Shown: positions 26,983 through 34,983 of the stretch, piece by piece
Layout: each line of letters opens with the position of its first letter
Position numbering within the stretch: position 1 is the first letter of the stretch
Source of the DNA: DASUKL01 sp036278755
GTDB taxonomy: Bacteria; Chloroflexota; Limnocylindria; Limnocylindrales; CSP1-4
Length of the DNA stretch: 63,362 bases
Assembly: GCA_036278755.1 (NCBI GenBank)
Contig: DASUKL010000117.1
Coordinates: 1-63,362 of the forward strand
Direction of reading: 5' to 3'
The notes under the pieces: model-generated
What the model saw: the letters and a program-made list of their open reading frames with translations, nothing else
What the model was told of the DNA's origin: nothing
Databases searched by the model: none
Translations under genes and position numbers: made by a program

Positions 26983-27618
26983 TCATCCCTGCGCCCCGGC
27001 CGAGCCGGCTGCCCCGGTCGCGCCCTGGGCTCCGCCGGCCGTCCCTCCGGCCGAGGCGGGCGCCACGCCGGCCAGGAACTCGTCCACGAGGCGACGTTCC
27101 CGCTCGGCGGTGCGCGTCTCGCCGACGACCTTGCCGGCGGCCTGGAGGGCCAGGTCGGCGATCTGGGAACGGACGTCGTTGAGGGCCCGCTGGCGTTCGG
27201 CCTCGATCTCGGCCTGGGCCTGGGTCTGCAGGCGCTCGATCTCGGCCTTGGTCGCGGTCAACTCCTGGGCCTTCACCTCGTCGGCCGCCTTCTGGGCCCG
27301 AGCCACGATGTCGTTGGCGTCGCGACGGGCCTCGGCCAGGACCTGCTGCTTCTCGTCGGCGGCCTGTTCGCGTTCGCGACGGGCCTGGTCGGCGTCCTTC
27401 AGGCCCTGCTCGATGCGCCGCTTGCGCTCGTCGAGCATGCGCCCGATGGGCCCGAAGGCGAACTGCTGCAGGACGAGCAGGAAGAAGAGGAAGTTGAGGG
27501 CCGCGATGAGGATCCAGAAGCCGTTGAAGACGAGCCCGGATGCGTCCGACTCGCCGGCCGCGAGGACCGGGGCGATGGCCTGCGAAAGGCCGCTCAGGGC
27601 GACCGCGGTGAGGTGCAC
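26983..27618 (-). CDS. atpF: F1Fo ATP synthase subunit b
   Basis: One membrane helix (GFWILIAALNFLFFLLVLQ, residues about 32-50) is followed by a long charged coiled coil and an Ala/Gly-rich tail. I chose GTG 27618, 19 nt after the atpE stop, giving 211 residues. The longer frame would overlap atpE. About 30 residues precede the helix, more than usual, so a later start is possible. Confidence 0.88.
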   Translation of the reverse strand: MHLTAVALSGLSQAIAPVLAAGESDASGLVFNGFWILIAALNFLFFLLVLQQFAFGPIGRMLDERKRRIEQGLKDADQARREREQAADEKQQVLAEARRDANDIVARAQKAADEVKAQELTATKAEIERLQTQAQAEIEAERQRALNDVRSQIADLALQAAGKVVGETRTAERERRLVDEFLAGVAPASAGGTAGGAQGATGAAGSAGAQG

Positions 27619-27637
27619 GGAGCTGGGGACCGTTCGC

Positions 27638-27850
27638 CTACTTGAGGAAGACGATGAGCACGCCGACCACGAAGGCCAGGATGCCGAGGCCTTCGGCGAA
27701 GGCGGCGCCGAGGATGAACGTGGCCCGGATGGTGCTGGCGGCATCGGGGTTGCGGCCCATGGCCGTCGTGGCCAGGCCGGTCAGGATGCCGATGCCGATG
27801 CCCGGTCCGACGACGCCAAGGGCGGCCAGACCGGCTCCGATCATCTCCAT
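27638..27850 (-). CDS. atpE: F1Fo ATP synthase subunit c
   Basis: This 70-residue hairpin has helix 1 with the glycine pattern GPGIGIGILTG, the RNP loop, and helix 2 with the ion-binding Glu in AAFAEGLGIL. The residues around the Glu and the lack of a polar partner in helix 1 suit proton rather than sodium coupling. Confidence 0.96.
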   Translation of the reverse strand: MEMIGAGLAALGVVGPGIGIGILTGLATTAMGRNPDAASTIRATFILGAAFAEGLGILAFVVGVLIVFLK

Positions 27851-27908
27851 GGTATGAACCTACCTCCTGTGGATGTGGCTGCTCGGTGCGACTGGGTGGG
27901 CGGGGCGC

Positions 27909-28931
27909 TCAGTGCGCCGGGCCAGCGGCCTCGACGCCCGTCAACGGGGGCCCGACGTCTCCCTCGGGCTCGGTGGCGAAGGCGGGTGCGGCGTGCTCCT
28001 CCTCTTCGTGGCTTTCGATGGCGGTGAGGATGTACATGAGCGTCAGCGAAGCGAAGATGAGGGCCTGGATGAAGCCGATGAAGCCCTCCAGGGCGATGAA
28101 CGGCACCGGCACGAGGGTGATGACCAGGGCCGTGAAGACGCCCAGCATGATGCCCCCACCGTACAGGTTGCCGAAGAGTCGGAAGGAGAGCGTGACCGGC
28201 TTGAAGAACTCGAGCAGGAGCTCGATGAGCCCGACGTAGAGGTCGATGATGCCGTCGGCGATGCCCCGCTTGAAGCCCGAGAGGTTGAAGAACTTGCCCA
28301 GATAGCCGCCGACGCCCAGGGCCCGCACGCCCTCGACGTGGGTCAGGACGAAGGTCACGAGGGCCAGGCCGATGGTGATGTTGATGTCGCTGGTCGGCGT
28401 CCGCAGCAGGTTCGTCTTGTCGCCGAAGAGGATGAGGTCGGTCCAGTTGGCGAACATGATGAAGAGGAAGAAGGCCGAGAAGAGGCCCACGTAGGCCCGC
28501 GCCCGCTCGCCGCCCAGGCCGTCGGCGAAGTCGGCGAACTGCTCGTACATCCACTCGAAGAAGTTCTGCGCCCCGCCCGGGACGAGCGACACGCGGCGCA
28601 CGGCGAAGAGAGAGAAGAGCAGCAGGCCCACGATGACGATCCACGAGGCCATGATGCTGGAGGTGATGCTGGGGTGGAACTCGAGGACCAGGGGCGTGTT
28701 CGGGGTGATCATGTCAGGGGCCAGGTCGAGCACGACGTGGGGCGGCACGAACTCGAGGTTCTGGGTGATGGTGACCTTGGGATCGGGGAAGCCGGCTGGA
28801 CCGGCCACGATCACGGCCAGGATATCGATGACGAAGACGGCGATGGCCGCGAGGCCCAGGATGCGACGGCTCGATCGGGGCTTGGTCTGCGGTTCGTCGG
28901 TCGCCGCGGCGGGCGAGGGCTGGCTCGTCAC
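27909..28931 (-). CDS. atpB: F1Fo ATP synthase subunit a
   Basis: This membrane subunit has the essential Arg in LSFRLFGNLYGG and the C-terminal ALIFASLTLMYILTAI. GTG 28931 is preferred because GGAG lies 5 nt before it; GTG 28946 in the same frame lacks one. The product is 340 residues, with a long cytoplasmic or external N-terminal part and a charged Glu-rich tail (SHEEEEH). Confidence 0.94.
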   Translation of the reverse strand: MTSQPSPAAATDEPQTKPRSSRRILGLAAIAVFVIDILAVIVAGPAGFPDPKVTITQNLEFVPPHVVLDLAPDMITPNTPLVLEFHPSITSSIMASWIVIVGLLLFSLFAVRRVSLVPGGAQNFFEWMYEQFADFADGLGGERARAYVGLFSAFFLFIMFANWTDLILFGDKTNLLRTPTSDINITIGLALVTFVLTHVEGVRALGVGGYLGKFFNLSGFKRGIADGIIDLYVGLIELLLEFFKPVTLSFRLFGNLYGGGIMLGVFTALVITLVPVPFIALEGFIGFIQALIFASLTLMYILTAIESHEEEEHAAPAFATEPEGDVGPPLTGVEAAGPAH

Positions 28932-28983
28932 GCTGACTCCACACACGGGAGCGCGGCGGGCGCGCCGCGCTCGTCACATCTCG

Positions 28984-29205
28984 CTATCGGTATCTGGCCA
29001 GGAAGCGATCGATGAGGCGGGCGACCCCGACGCCTCCGATCCCGAACCCTCCCAGCGCTCCCACGAGGAGGAAGATCGGCAGCGTCGCGAGTTGTCGATC
29101 CACCCACCACCCGATGGTCAGACCCACGAGGGTCGTGATGAGGAAGATCGCTGCGATCTCGGAGAAAAGGGCGACGTAGGCGCCGGCTCGGCCCCAATCC
29201 TTCAC
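28984..29205 (-). CDS. AtpI/AtpZ-like ATP synthase-associated small membrane protein
   Basis: This 73-residue protein has two membrane helices (IAAIFLITTLVGLTIGWWVD and IFLLVGALGGFGIGGVGVARL). Size, position directly before atpB and the GWWVDRQL loop match the small AtpZ/AtpI-like proteins that help assemble the c ring or carry Mg2+. GTG 29205 is the first start after the extended -10 at 29229-29237. Confidence 0.75.
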   Translation of the reverse strand: MKDWGRAGAYVALFSEIAAIFLITTLVGLTIGWWVDRQLATLPIFLLVGALGGFGIGGVGVARLIDRFLARYR

Positions 29206-29228
29206 GGCACACCCGGCAAAGCCCGCGC

Positions 29229-29237
29229 AGTATAGCA
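29229..29237 (-). promoter_or_regulatory. Extended -10 promoter of the atp operon
   Basis: On the - strand the sequence reads TGCTATACT, an extended -10 (TGN plus TATACT). It lies about 24 nt before the atpI/Z start and would drive atpI/Z-B-E-F-H-A-G-D-C and probably murA-mreB beyond. Confidence 0.6.
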
Positions 29238-29302
29238 AATGCGAGCGCGACCACCGCCGGTCCGCTTCGGGGCCGGCGCGCGCGGAGCCTTGCGTCGGCC
29301 GC

Positions 29303-30127
29303 TCAGCCGGCCTCGGACGTGGACGTCGGGGACGCGGGGCTGGGCGTCGGGACCGGGCTCGGGCTGGGCTCGGGGCTCGGTGTCGGCTGGGGTGTGGAGG
29401 TCGGATCGGGGCTCGTGGTCGGGGTCGGGCTCGATCCAGGGTCCCCGGTGGGCGTGGAGCTCGGGCTGGGCTCCGGGCTGGCTGAGGGTCCTGCGGTCGG
29501 CGGCGGACTCGGCGTCCGAGCTGGCCGGAAGGTCGTGGGGACCGGCGTGCGGCGCGCGGCGGGCGAGGTGACGGCCGGCGGGGCGGACGAGCGGCGTGCG
29601 CTGGGGCGGGCGGTGAGGACGCCGGGTGACCGGGCGGTCGGTGCACCTTCTGGGGAGGCGTCGGGGGAGCCGCCGGTGAAGGGCAGGAATGGCGCTGGTC
29701 CGCTGGGTCCGCCGGCACCGGCCGGGCCGGCTGTCGCGCCCGGGGGGATCGCGGCCCCGGACGTGCCTGCCCCGAAGGGACCGCCAGGGAGACCAGGCAG
29801 CCAACCAGCCGCAGCGGCGAAGACGACGAGGGCCAGGCCCACGAGAGCCACCGAGGCGTCCCGCAGGAGCCTGGCCCGCGGATCGACCCGCGGCCGATCC
29901 GCGCTCGGTGCATCAGCGCTGCGAGCATCCGCGCCCAGTCGTTCGGCGTCCTGGGGCCGGATGGCCCTCAGCCCCGGAGGAGACGGCTGGATGACGATCG
30001 GTTTCGGCCGCGTTGGGATGGCCGCCAGGCGGGCGCTCAGCCGCGCCTCGAGGGCCAGGCGCTCCTCCTCCACGGCCACGAGGCGGGCTCGACGACGGAC
30101 GCTCCAGACCTTCCAGCCGCTGACCAC
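29303..30127 (-). CDS. Pro/Ser/Thr-rich membrane-anchored protein
   Basis: Unknown function. A basic, charged segment (residues about 8-95) is followed by one membrane helix (VALVGLALVVFAAAAGW) and an external tail of about 150 residues rich in Pro, Ser and Thr with PSPEPSPSP-type repeats. GTG 30127 is the only standard start, but the frame continues upstream through a second hydrophobic segment (IPVPALAFAIGLAVV) to a stop at 30188. In that stretch AGGGAG lies 6 nt before an ATC at 30175, so a non-standard start there is likely. It lies between tagO and the atp promoter. Confidence 0.6.
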   Translation of the reverse strand: MVSGWKVWSVRRRARLVAVEEERLALEARLSARLAAIPTRPKPIVIQPSPPGLRAIRPQDAERLGADARSADAPSADRPRVDPRARLLRDASVALVGLALVVFAAAAGWLPGLPGGPFGAGTSGAAIPPGATAGPAGAGGPSGPAPFLPFTGGSPDASPEGAPTARSPGVLTARPSARRSSAPPAVTSPAARRTPVPTTFRPARTPSPPPTAGPSASPEPSPSSTPTGDPGSSPTPTTSPDPTSTPQPTPSPEPSPSPVPTPSPASPTSTSEAG

Positions 30128-30187
30128 GGCCAGGCCGATCGCGAACGCGAGGGCCGGGACGGGGATCGTGTCGATGGCCGTCTCCCT

Positions 30188-31318
30188 TCAGCTCCTGCTC
30201 GTGCCGTCGTCGTAGCTGTCGCGCTCGAGGGCTTCACGGGCCCGGCGGGTGAGCAGGTACAGCAGCAGCCCGCCACCCACGACGACTCCCAGGAAGGCGT
30301 ACAGCTGGCCGGTCCCGGAGAGGACCAGGCTGAGCCCGGCCAGGATGAGGCAGATGGCGTAGATGGTGAGGACAGCTCCGCGCTGAGACAGGCCCAGGCC
30401 CAGGAGGCGGTGGTGGAGGTGGCCGCTGTCGGCCGCGAAGGGCGCCTGGCCGGCCATCAGCCGCCGGACGATGATCCAGAAGGTGTCCACGATGGGCACG
30501 CCCAGGACGAGGAGGGCCACGGCTACCTTGGCCGTGCCCAGGATCGAGAGCAGGGCCAGGCAGTAGCCGATGAAGAACACCCCGGCCGTGCCGGGGAAGA
30601 CGCGGGCGGGGTGGAAGTTCCAGGGCAGGAAGCCGGCCAGGGACCCGGCCAGGGCAGCGCAGAGGAGGGTCACGGCCGGCTGGTCGATGGCCGGCGTCAG
30701 CGAGATCACCCCCAGGGTCACCGCGGCGATGAGGGCGACACCGGTGGACAGCCCGTCGAGGCCGTCGATCCAGTTGATCGAGTTGATCATGCCCACGACC
30801 CAGAAGACGGTGAAGGCGGCCATGAACCAGGGCGCGAAGTCGATCGTGCCCGTGCCCACGGGGTTGTTGATCGACTCGATGGCGACCCCGGCGCCGAGGG
30901 CCAGGAGGGCCAGGACGACCTGGAGCGCCAGCTGCCAGCGGGCCCGCAGGTCGAAGCGGTCGTCGATGAGCCCGAAGAGGGCGGCCAGGGCCGAGCCGCC
31001 GATGAGCGCTGCGAGGGCCGGCGCGGGCAGGGCCGCCAGGCCGGGCACCTCCTCCAGGCCGGGCGGGCCGGGCAGGCCGGACCGACCACCGGCCACCACC
31101 AGGGCCACGAGGCTGACGACGATGAAGGCTGCCGCCACGGCCAGGCCCGCGCCACGGGGGGTCGGCGCGAGATGGACCCGGCGGTCGCCGCCGGGCTCGT
31201 CGATGAGGCCCACCGACCGCAGGCCGCGGGCCACGACCGGCGTGAGGACGAGGCTGATGAACGCGGCGGCGGCGAAGGCTCCCCCGATGAGGAGGAGGTC
31301 CGCGTCCGCCTGGATCAC
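30188..31318 (-). CDS. WecA/TagO-type undecaprenyl-phosphate sugar-1-P transferase
   Basis: This 376-residue protein has about ten membrane helices and the family motifs: GGDRRVHLAPTPRGAG, FGLIDDRFDL (Asp pair), NSINWIDGLDGLSTG, NFHPARVFPGTAG and the HLHHRLLGLGLSQRG loop. It starts glycan assembly on undecaprenyl phosphate, such as teichoic-acid-like or surface polysaccharides. GTG overlaps the glyA stop by 4 bp. Confidence 0.9.
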   Translation of the reverse strand: MIQADADLLLIGGAFAAAAFISLVLTPVVARGLRSVGLIDEPGGDRRVHLAPTPRGAGLAVAAAFIVVSLVALVVAGGRSGLPGPPGLEEVPGLAALPAPALAALIGGSALAALFGLIDDRFDLRARWQLALQVVLALLALGAGVAIESINNPVGTGTIDFAPWFMAAFTVFWVVGMINSINWIDGLDGLSTGVALIAAVTLGVISLTPAIDQPAVTLLCAALAGSLAGFLPWNFHPARVFPGTAGVFFIGYCLALLSILGTAKVAVALLVLGVPIVDTFWIIVRRLMAGQAPFAADSGHLHHRLLGLGLSQRGAVLTIYAICLILAGLSLVLSGTGQLYAFLGVVVGGGLLLYLLTRRAREALERDSYDDGTSRS

Positions 31319-32652
31319 GCCTCCGGCAGTCCGGGCACCGGGAAGCGCGCGCAGATGCCGGCCACCTCGGCCGCCACGGCCGCCTGGACGGCCGCGTCAT
31401 CGCGGGCCGCGATGGCCCGCACGATGAGCGCCGCCACCTGACGCATCTCCTCCGGCCCGAAGCCGCGAGTCGTCGTGGCCGGCGTCCCGACGCGGATGCC
31501 GGAGGCGGTGTTGGGGGGCAGCTGATCGAAGGGGATGGCGTTCTTGTTGACCGTGATGCCGACCCCGTCGAGGAGGGCCTCGGCCTCCTTGCCGCTGACC
31601 CCCAGGGGCGTCACGTCGACGAGCATGAGGTGGTTGTCGGTGCCGCCCGAGACGACCCGCGCACCGTGCTCCACGAGGGCCGCGGCGAGCTCCGCCGCGT
31701 TCTCCACGGTGCGCCGCTGGTCCTCCCGGAACTGCTCGCTGAGGGCCAGCTTGAGGGCCACGGCCTTGGCCGCGATGACGTGCATGAGCGGACCGCCCTG
31801 GATGCCCGGGAAGACGGTCTTGTCGACGGACGCGCCGAGGGTCGTCTTGACCCGCGGGAAGCGGCTCCGGTCGATGCCCGTCGGCAGTTCCTGACGGCTG
31901 AAGATGAGCCCGCCACGCGGCCCCCGGAGCGTCTTGTGGGTCGTGGTCGTGACGAGGTCGGCGTGGGGGAAGGGGCTGGGATGGAGGCCCGCCGCGACGA
32001 GCCCCGCGATGTGGGCCATGTCGACGAAGAGCAGGGCGTCGACGCCGTGGGCGATGGCGGCCAGACGCTCGAAGTCGATGATCCGCGGGTAGGCCGAGGC
32101 CCCGGCCACGACGACCTTGGGCCGGACTTCGGCCGCCTGGGCCTCCAAGGCCTCGTAGTCGATCCGCTCGTCCTCCGGCCGCACGCCGTAGGCGTGGACC
32201 TCGAAGAAGCGGCCGCTGAAGTTGACCGCTGAACCGTGGGTCAGGTGCCCCCCGTGGGCCAGGTTCATGCCCAGGATCCGATCGCCCGGGTCCAGCACGG
32301 CGAAGTAGGCGGCCATGTTGGCCTGGGCCCCGCTGTGGGGCTGGACATTGACGTGCTCAGCGCCGGGGAAGAGGGCCAGGGCCCGCTCCTGGGCCAGGAC
32401 CTCGGCCACGTCGACGAACTCGCAGCCCCCGTAGTAGCGCTTCCCGGGCAGGCCCTCGGCGTATTTGTTGGTGAGCCAGCTGCCCTGAGCCTCCATGACC
32501 GCAGCGAAGGCATAGTTCTCGCTGGCGATCAGCTCGATCCGATCCCGCTGCCGATCGCGCTCCTTGAGCATCGCCGCCCAGAGCTCGGGGTCGACTTCCG
32601 CTAGCGGGGCCCAGCCCAGCCGCTCGGTCGCCACTTCGTGCGTCGCGCTCAT
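31315..32652 (-). CDS. glyA: Serine hydroxymethyltransferase
   Basis: This 445-residue PLP enzyme converts serine and tetrahydrofolate to glycine and methylene-THF. PLP Lys lies in TTTTHKTLRGPRGG; the N-terminal IELIASENYAF and VNVQPHSGAQANMA are conserved. ATG 32652 is chosen because the 180 residues open upstream are repetitive non-coding DNA. GGAGG lies just before. Confidence 0.96.
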   Translation of the reverse strand: MSATHEVATERLGWAPLAEVDPELWAAMLKERDRQRDRIELIASENYAFAAVMEAQGSWLTNKYAEGLPGKRYYGGCEFVDVAEVLAQERALALFPGAEHVNVQPHSGAQANMAAYFAVLDPGDRILGMNLAHGGHLTHGSAVNFSGRFFEVHAYGVRPEDERIDYEALEAQAAEVRPKVVVAGASAYPRIIDFERLAAIAHGVDALLFVDMAHIAGLVAAGLHPSPFPHADLVTTTTHKTLRGPRGGLIFSRQELPTGIDRSRFPRVKTTLGASVDKTVFPGIQGGPLMHVIAAKAVALKLALSEQFREDQRRTVENAAELAAALVEHGARVVSGGTDNHLMLVDVTPLGVSGKEAEALLDGVGITVNKNAIPFDQLPPNTASGIRVGTPATTTRGFGPEEMRQVAALIVRAIAARDDAAVQAAVAAEVAGICARFPVPGLPEA

Positions 32653-32700
32653 CTCCGCCTCCAACCTCGCCGCATCCGTTCTCGGCCCCGTCCGTTCCTG

Positions 32701-32706
32701 AGTGTA
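32701..32706 (-). promoter_or_regulatory. -10 TACACT of glyA
   Basis: On the - strand TACACT lies 48 nt before the glyA ATG, between the gene and the upstream tandem repeat. Confidence 0.4.
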
Positions 32707-32754
32707 ACGACGTGCCCGCTCCGACCGGTCCATCGTCCCGTCCGTGCCATCGGC

Positions 32755-32834
32755 CGCGGGCCCGGCCACGACGTCCGAGCCCCACCCTCTCGCGGGCCCC
32801 GCCACGACGTCCGAGCCCCACCCCCTCACGGGCC
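32755..32834. repeat. 36-bp tandem duplication
   Basis: Two near-identical 36-bp copies (32755-32790 and 32791-32826, core CCACGACGTCCGAGCCCCAC) and the first bases of a third. It lies upstream of glyA, outside any supported gene. Confidence 0.8.
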
Positions 32835-32844
32835 TGCGCGCTCT

Positions 32845-33191
32845 TGGCCAAACACGCCGCCCACGGCGCCTTATCCGGGCGGCACCCGGGATGGAGCGTC
32901 CGGAAGGGGCCGACCTTGGCCAGAGCCGACCCTGGCCAAAGCCGACTCTGGCCAAATACGACGCCGGCGACGACTTATATCCGAACAGGTCCGGGACGAC
33001 GCTCCCGGAGCCTTCGGCGGCGCCTCGATCGTGGCCATATCGGCGCCGGGCGAAGGGAATGGCCGGGAATCGGGCCGACTTTGGGCTCGAGGAGGGCTCC
33101 GCCGTGGCCAGAACATGGTGGTCGTCGAGGGCCTCGGGCATAAGGGTGCGGAATCGACACGATTTGGCCAGGGAGCGGCAGTCTTTGGCCA
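32845..33191. repeat. TGGCCA palindrome array upstream of glyA
   Basis: Eight TGGCCA sites occur in 347 bp: 32845, 32917, 32933, 32949, 33032, 33105, 33165 and 33186. Three are spaced exactly 16 bp. Three copies (32845 and 32949 on +, 33170 downward on -) are followed by CTTAT 25-26 bp away. The surrounding 701-bp gap (32653-33353) has no supported gene. Confidence 0.6.
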
Positions 33192-33353
33192 ACGATCGGG
33201 GCTGCGGGGGTCAGTTCGCGGGCAAGGGGGCTGAGAGACCGGATCGAATGGTGAGGTGGCCGAGGATCGAGGGTGCTGGATGGAGGGCCGGATCCGGCGG
33301 CTGGGTCGGCCAGGGCGTCGTGCTTCGGCGGTCCGGCGTGGCCGCCAGGCCGT

Positions 33354-33980
33354 TCAGCGCCCTGGGTCGGGCAGCCCCAGGGACGCGGCATCGATGGGGC
33401 CGGGACGGAGGATGCGCCCCGTGCCGTCCGCGGCGAGAGCCACGACGGTCGATGGTCGACCGCCTGGCGAGGGACCGCCGTCGATGAAGACGGCCACCGC
33501 CTCTCCCAGGGACGTCCGGGCCTCGTCGGCCGAACGCGCATCGGGCTCGCCCGTCCGATTGGCCGAGGTCAGCGGCAGCGGGCCCAGCTCCCGAGCCAGA
33601 GCCCGAACCAGCGGCTGGTCGGGCACGCGGAGGCCCACGCTGCGGCTGCCGCCGGTGACCGCGTCCGGCAGGTCGACCTCGGCGCGCAGGGGCAGGACGA
33701 GGCTCAACGGGCCTGGCCACCAACGGGCCGCCAGATCGGCCGCGCCGGCCGGGGCGTCGACCAGGCCGGCGGCGTCGACGAGGTCGTCGATAAGGAGCGT
33801 GATGCCCTTGCTGGCCGGGCGTCCCTTGGCCACCAGGAGACGCTCGACGGCCGCCTCATCGAGGGCACAGGTGATGCCGTAGACCGTCTCGGTGGGCACG
33901 ACCACGAGCTCGCCGGCCAGGACGGCGGCGACGAGGGCGGGCAGGGCGGTCGGATCGTTCGCCGCCAGGCGGCGACTCAT
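33354..33980 (-). CDS. tsaC: L-threonylcarbamoyladenylate synthase (Sua5/YrdC/TsaC)
   Basis: This 208-residue protein makes the precursor for tRNA t6A37. Motifs: VVVPTETVYGITCAL, KGRPASKGITLLI, WPGPLSLVLPL, SVGLRVPDQPLV and LTSANRTGEPD. Only the YrdC domain is present; the C-terminal Sua5 domain is absent. It follows prfA-prmC-HAD in the same direction. Confidence 0.93.
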   Translation of the reverse strand: MSRRLAANDPTALPALVAAVLAGELVVVPTETVYGITCALDEAAVERLLVAKGRPASKGITLLIDDLVDAAGLVDAPAGAADLAARWWPGPLSLVLPLRAEVDLPDAVTGGSRSVGLRVPDQPLVRALARELGPLPLTSANRTGEPDARSADEARTSLGEAVAVFIDGGPSPGGRPSTVVALAADGTGRILRPGPIDAASLGLPDPGR

Positions 33981-34041
33981 GCCCCTCGCCCTGGTGTCGT
34001 GCCAGGATCGTCCGCGGCCGGGGGGCGGGCCAGGCGACGGC

Positions 34042-34983
34042 TCATGCGACGCCCTCGGGCAGCTCGGCCTGCCCCAGGACGAGGGCCTCCAGGGCCCGGG
34101 CCGCCCCGTCCTCGTCGATCGAGCCCGTGACGTAGCGCGCCGCCGCGCGCACCCGCAGCGGCGACTGGCCCATGGCCACCCCGTGGCCGGCCGCGGCTAG
34201 CATCTCCAGGTCGTTGTACTGGTCGCCGATGGCCAGGACCTGGCGGATCGGCACCCGCAGCCGCCGGGCGACCCAGCGCAGGGCCTGGCCCTTGGTCACG
34301 CCCGGAGCGGTGAACTCGAGGTACTCGGGGTGGGAGACCGTGACCTGGGCCCGTCCGCGGAAGGTCGCCCGTACCTCGTCCAGCAGCGCCTCGGGTCGAC
34401 CGGACGCTCCAGCGGCCAGGATCTTCGTCGGCCAGCGCTCGAGCTCGGCCATCAGGTCGGGCACGAAACGGGCCTCGATGCCCGATGAGCGCTCGTAGTC
34501 GGCCGCGTTGCGGTCGTCCTCGGACATCACCAGCTGGTCGTCGATATTGGCGTGCGGATCCAGCCCTCGGCCGAGACACCAGGCCACCGCCTCGCGGGCC
34601 ACGGCCGCGTCGAGGGGCCGATGACGGAGGAGCGCCCCGGCGGCCTGGGGCGGCTGGGGGCCTGTCGTTCGACCGGGCAGCTCGCGGACATAGGCCCCCT
34701 GATAGGCGATGACCGGCCCGCCCAGGCCTAGCTCCTGGGCCCAGGGCACGATGCTGCGGTACATCCGGCCGGAGGCCACGAGGACCGAAACGCCCCGGGC
34801 CTGGGTCGCGTCGATCGCCTGGCGCACCCTGGGCGAGACGGTCAGATCGCCCCGGAGCAGCGTGCCGTCGAGGTCGCTCACGACCAGCCGGATGGGCTCA
34901 TCCGGAGCCTGGCCGGCGTCCGTCCGCGCCCCGGCGACGTCCGTCCGCGCCCCGGCGACGTCAGCCCGCGGCGCCCGGCTCAC
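34042..34983 (-). CDS. Cof-type HAD phosphatase
   Basis: This 313-residue protein has HAD motif I VVSDLDGTLL, motif II VLVASGRMY and motif IV GDQYNDLEML with a C2B-type cap. Such enzymes hydrolyse small sugar or cofactor phosphates; substrate unknown. GTG 34983 overlaps the prmC stop. The N-terminal 25 residues contain a duplicated VAGARTD unit. Confidence 0.88.
   Translation of the reverse strand: MSRAPRADVAGARTDVAGARTDAGQAPDEPIRLVVSDLDGTLLRGDLTVSPRVRQAIDATQARGVSVLVASGRMYRSIVPWAQELGLGGPVIAYQGAYVRELPGRTTGPQPPQAAGALLRHRPLDAAVAREAVAWCLGRGLDPHANIDDQLVMSEDDRNAADYERSSGIEARFVPDLMAELERWPTKILAAGASGRPEALLDEVRATFRGRAQVTVSHPEYLEFTAPGVTKGQALRWVARRLRVPIRQVLAIGDQYNDLEMLAAAGHGVAMGQSPLRVRAAARYVTGSIDEDGAARALEALVLGQAELPEGVA
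34918..34959. repeat. 21-bp in-frame tandem repeat in HAD gene
   Basis: Two identical 21-bp units (34918-34938, 34939-34959) encode VAGARTD twice in the leader before the HAD domain. Confidence 0.85.

Noticed and set aside
29239..30215. Gly/Val/Ser-rich frames on the + strand opposite the P/S/T-rich gene
   Set aside because: They are complements of Pro/Ser repeats and lack starts with a Shine-Dalgarno.
32653..33192. 180-residue N-terminal extension of GlyA
   Set aside because: It is made of repeats and Arg/Ser-rich sequence, and ATG 32652 gives the family N-terminus with a Shine-Dalgarno.
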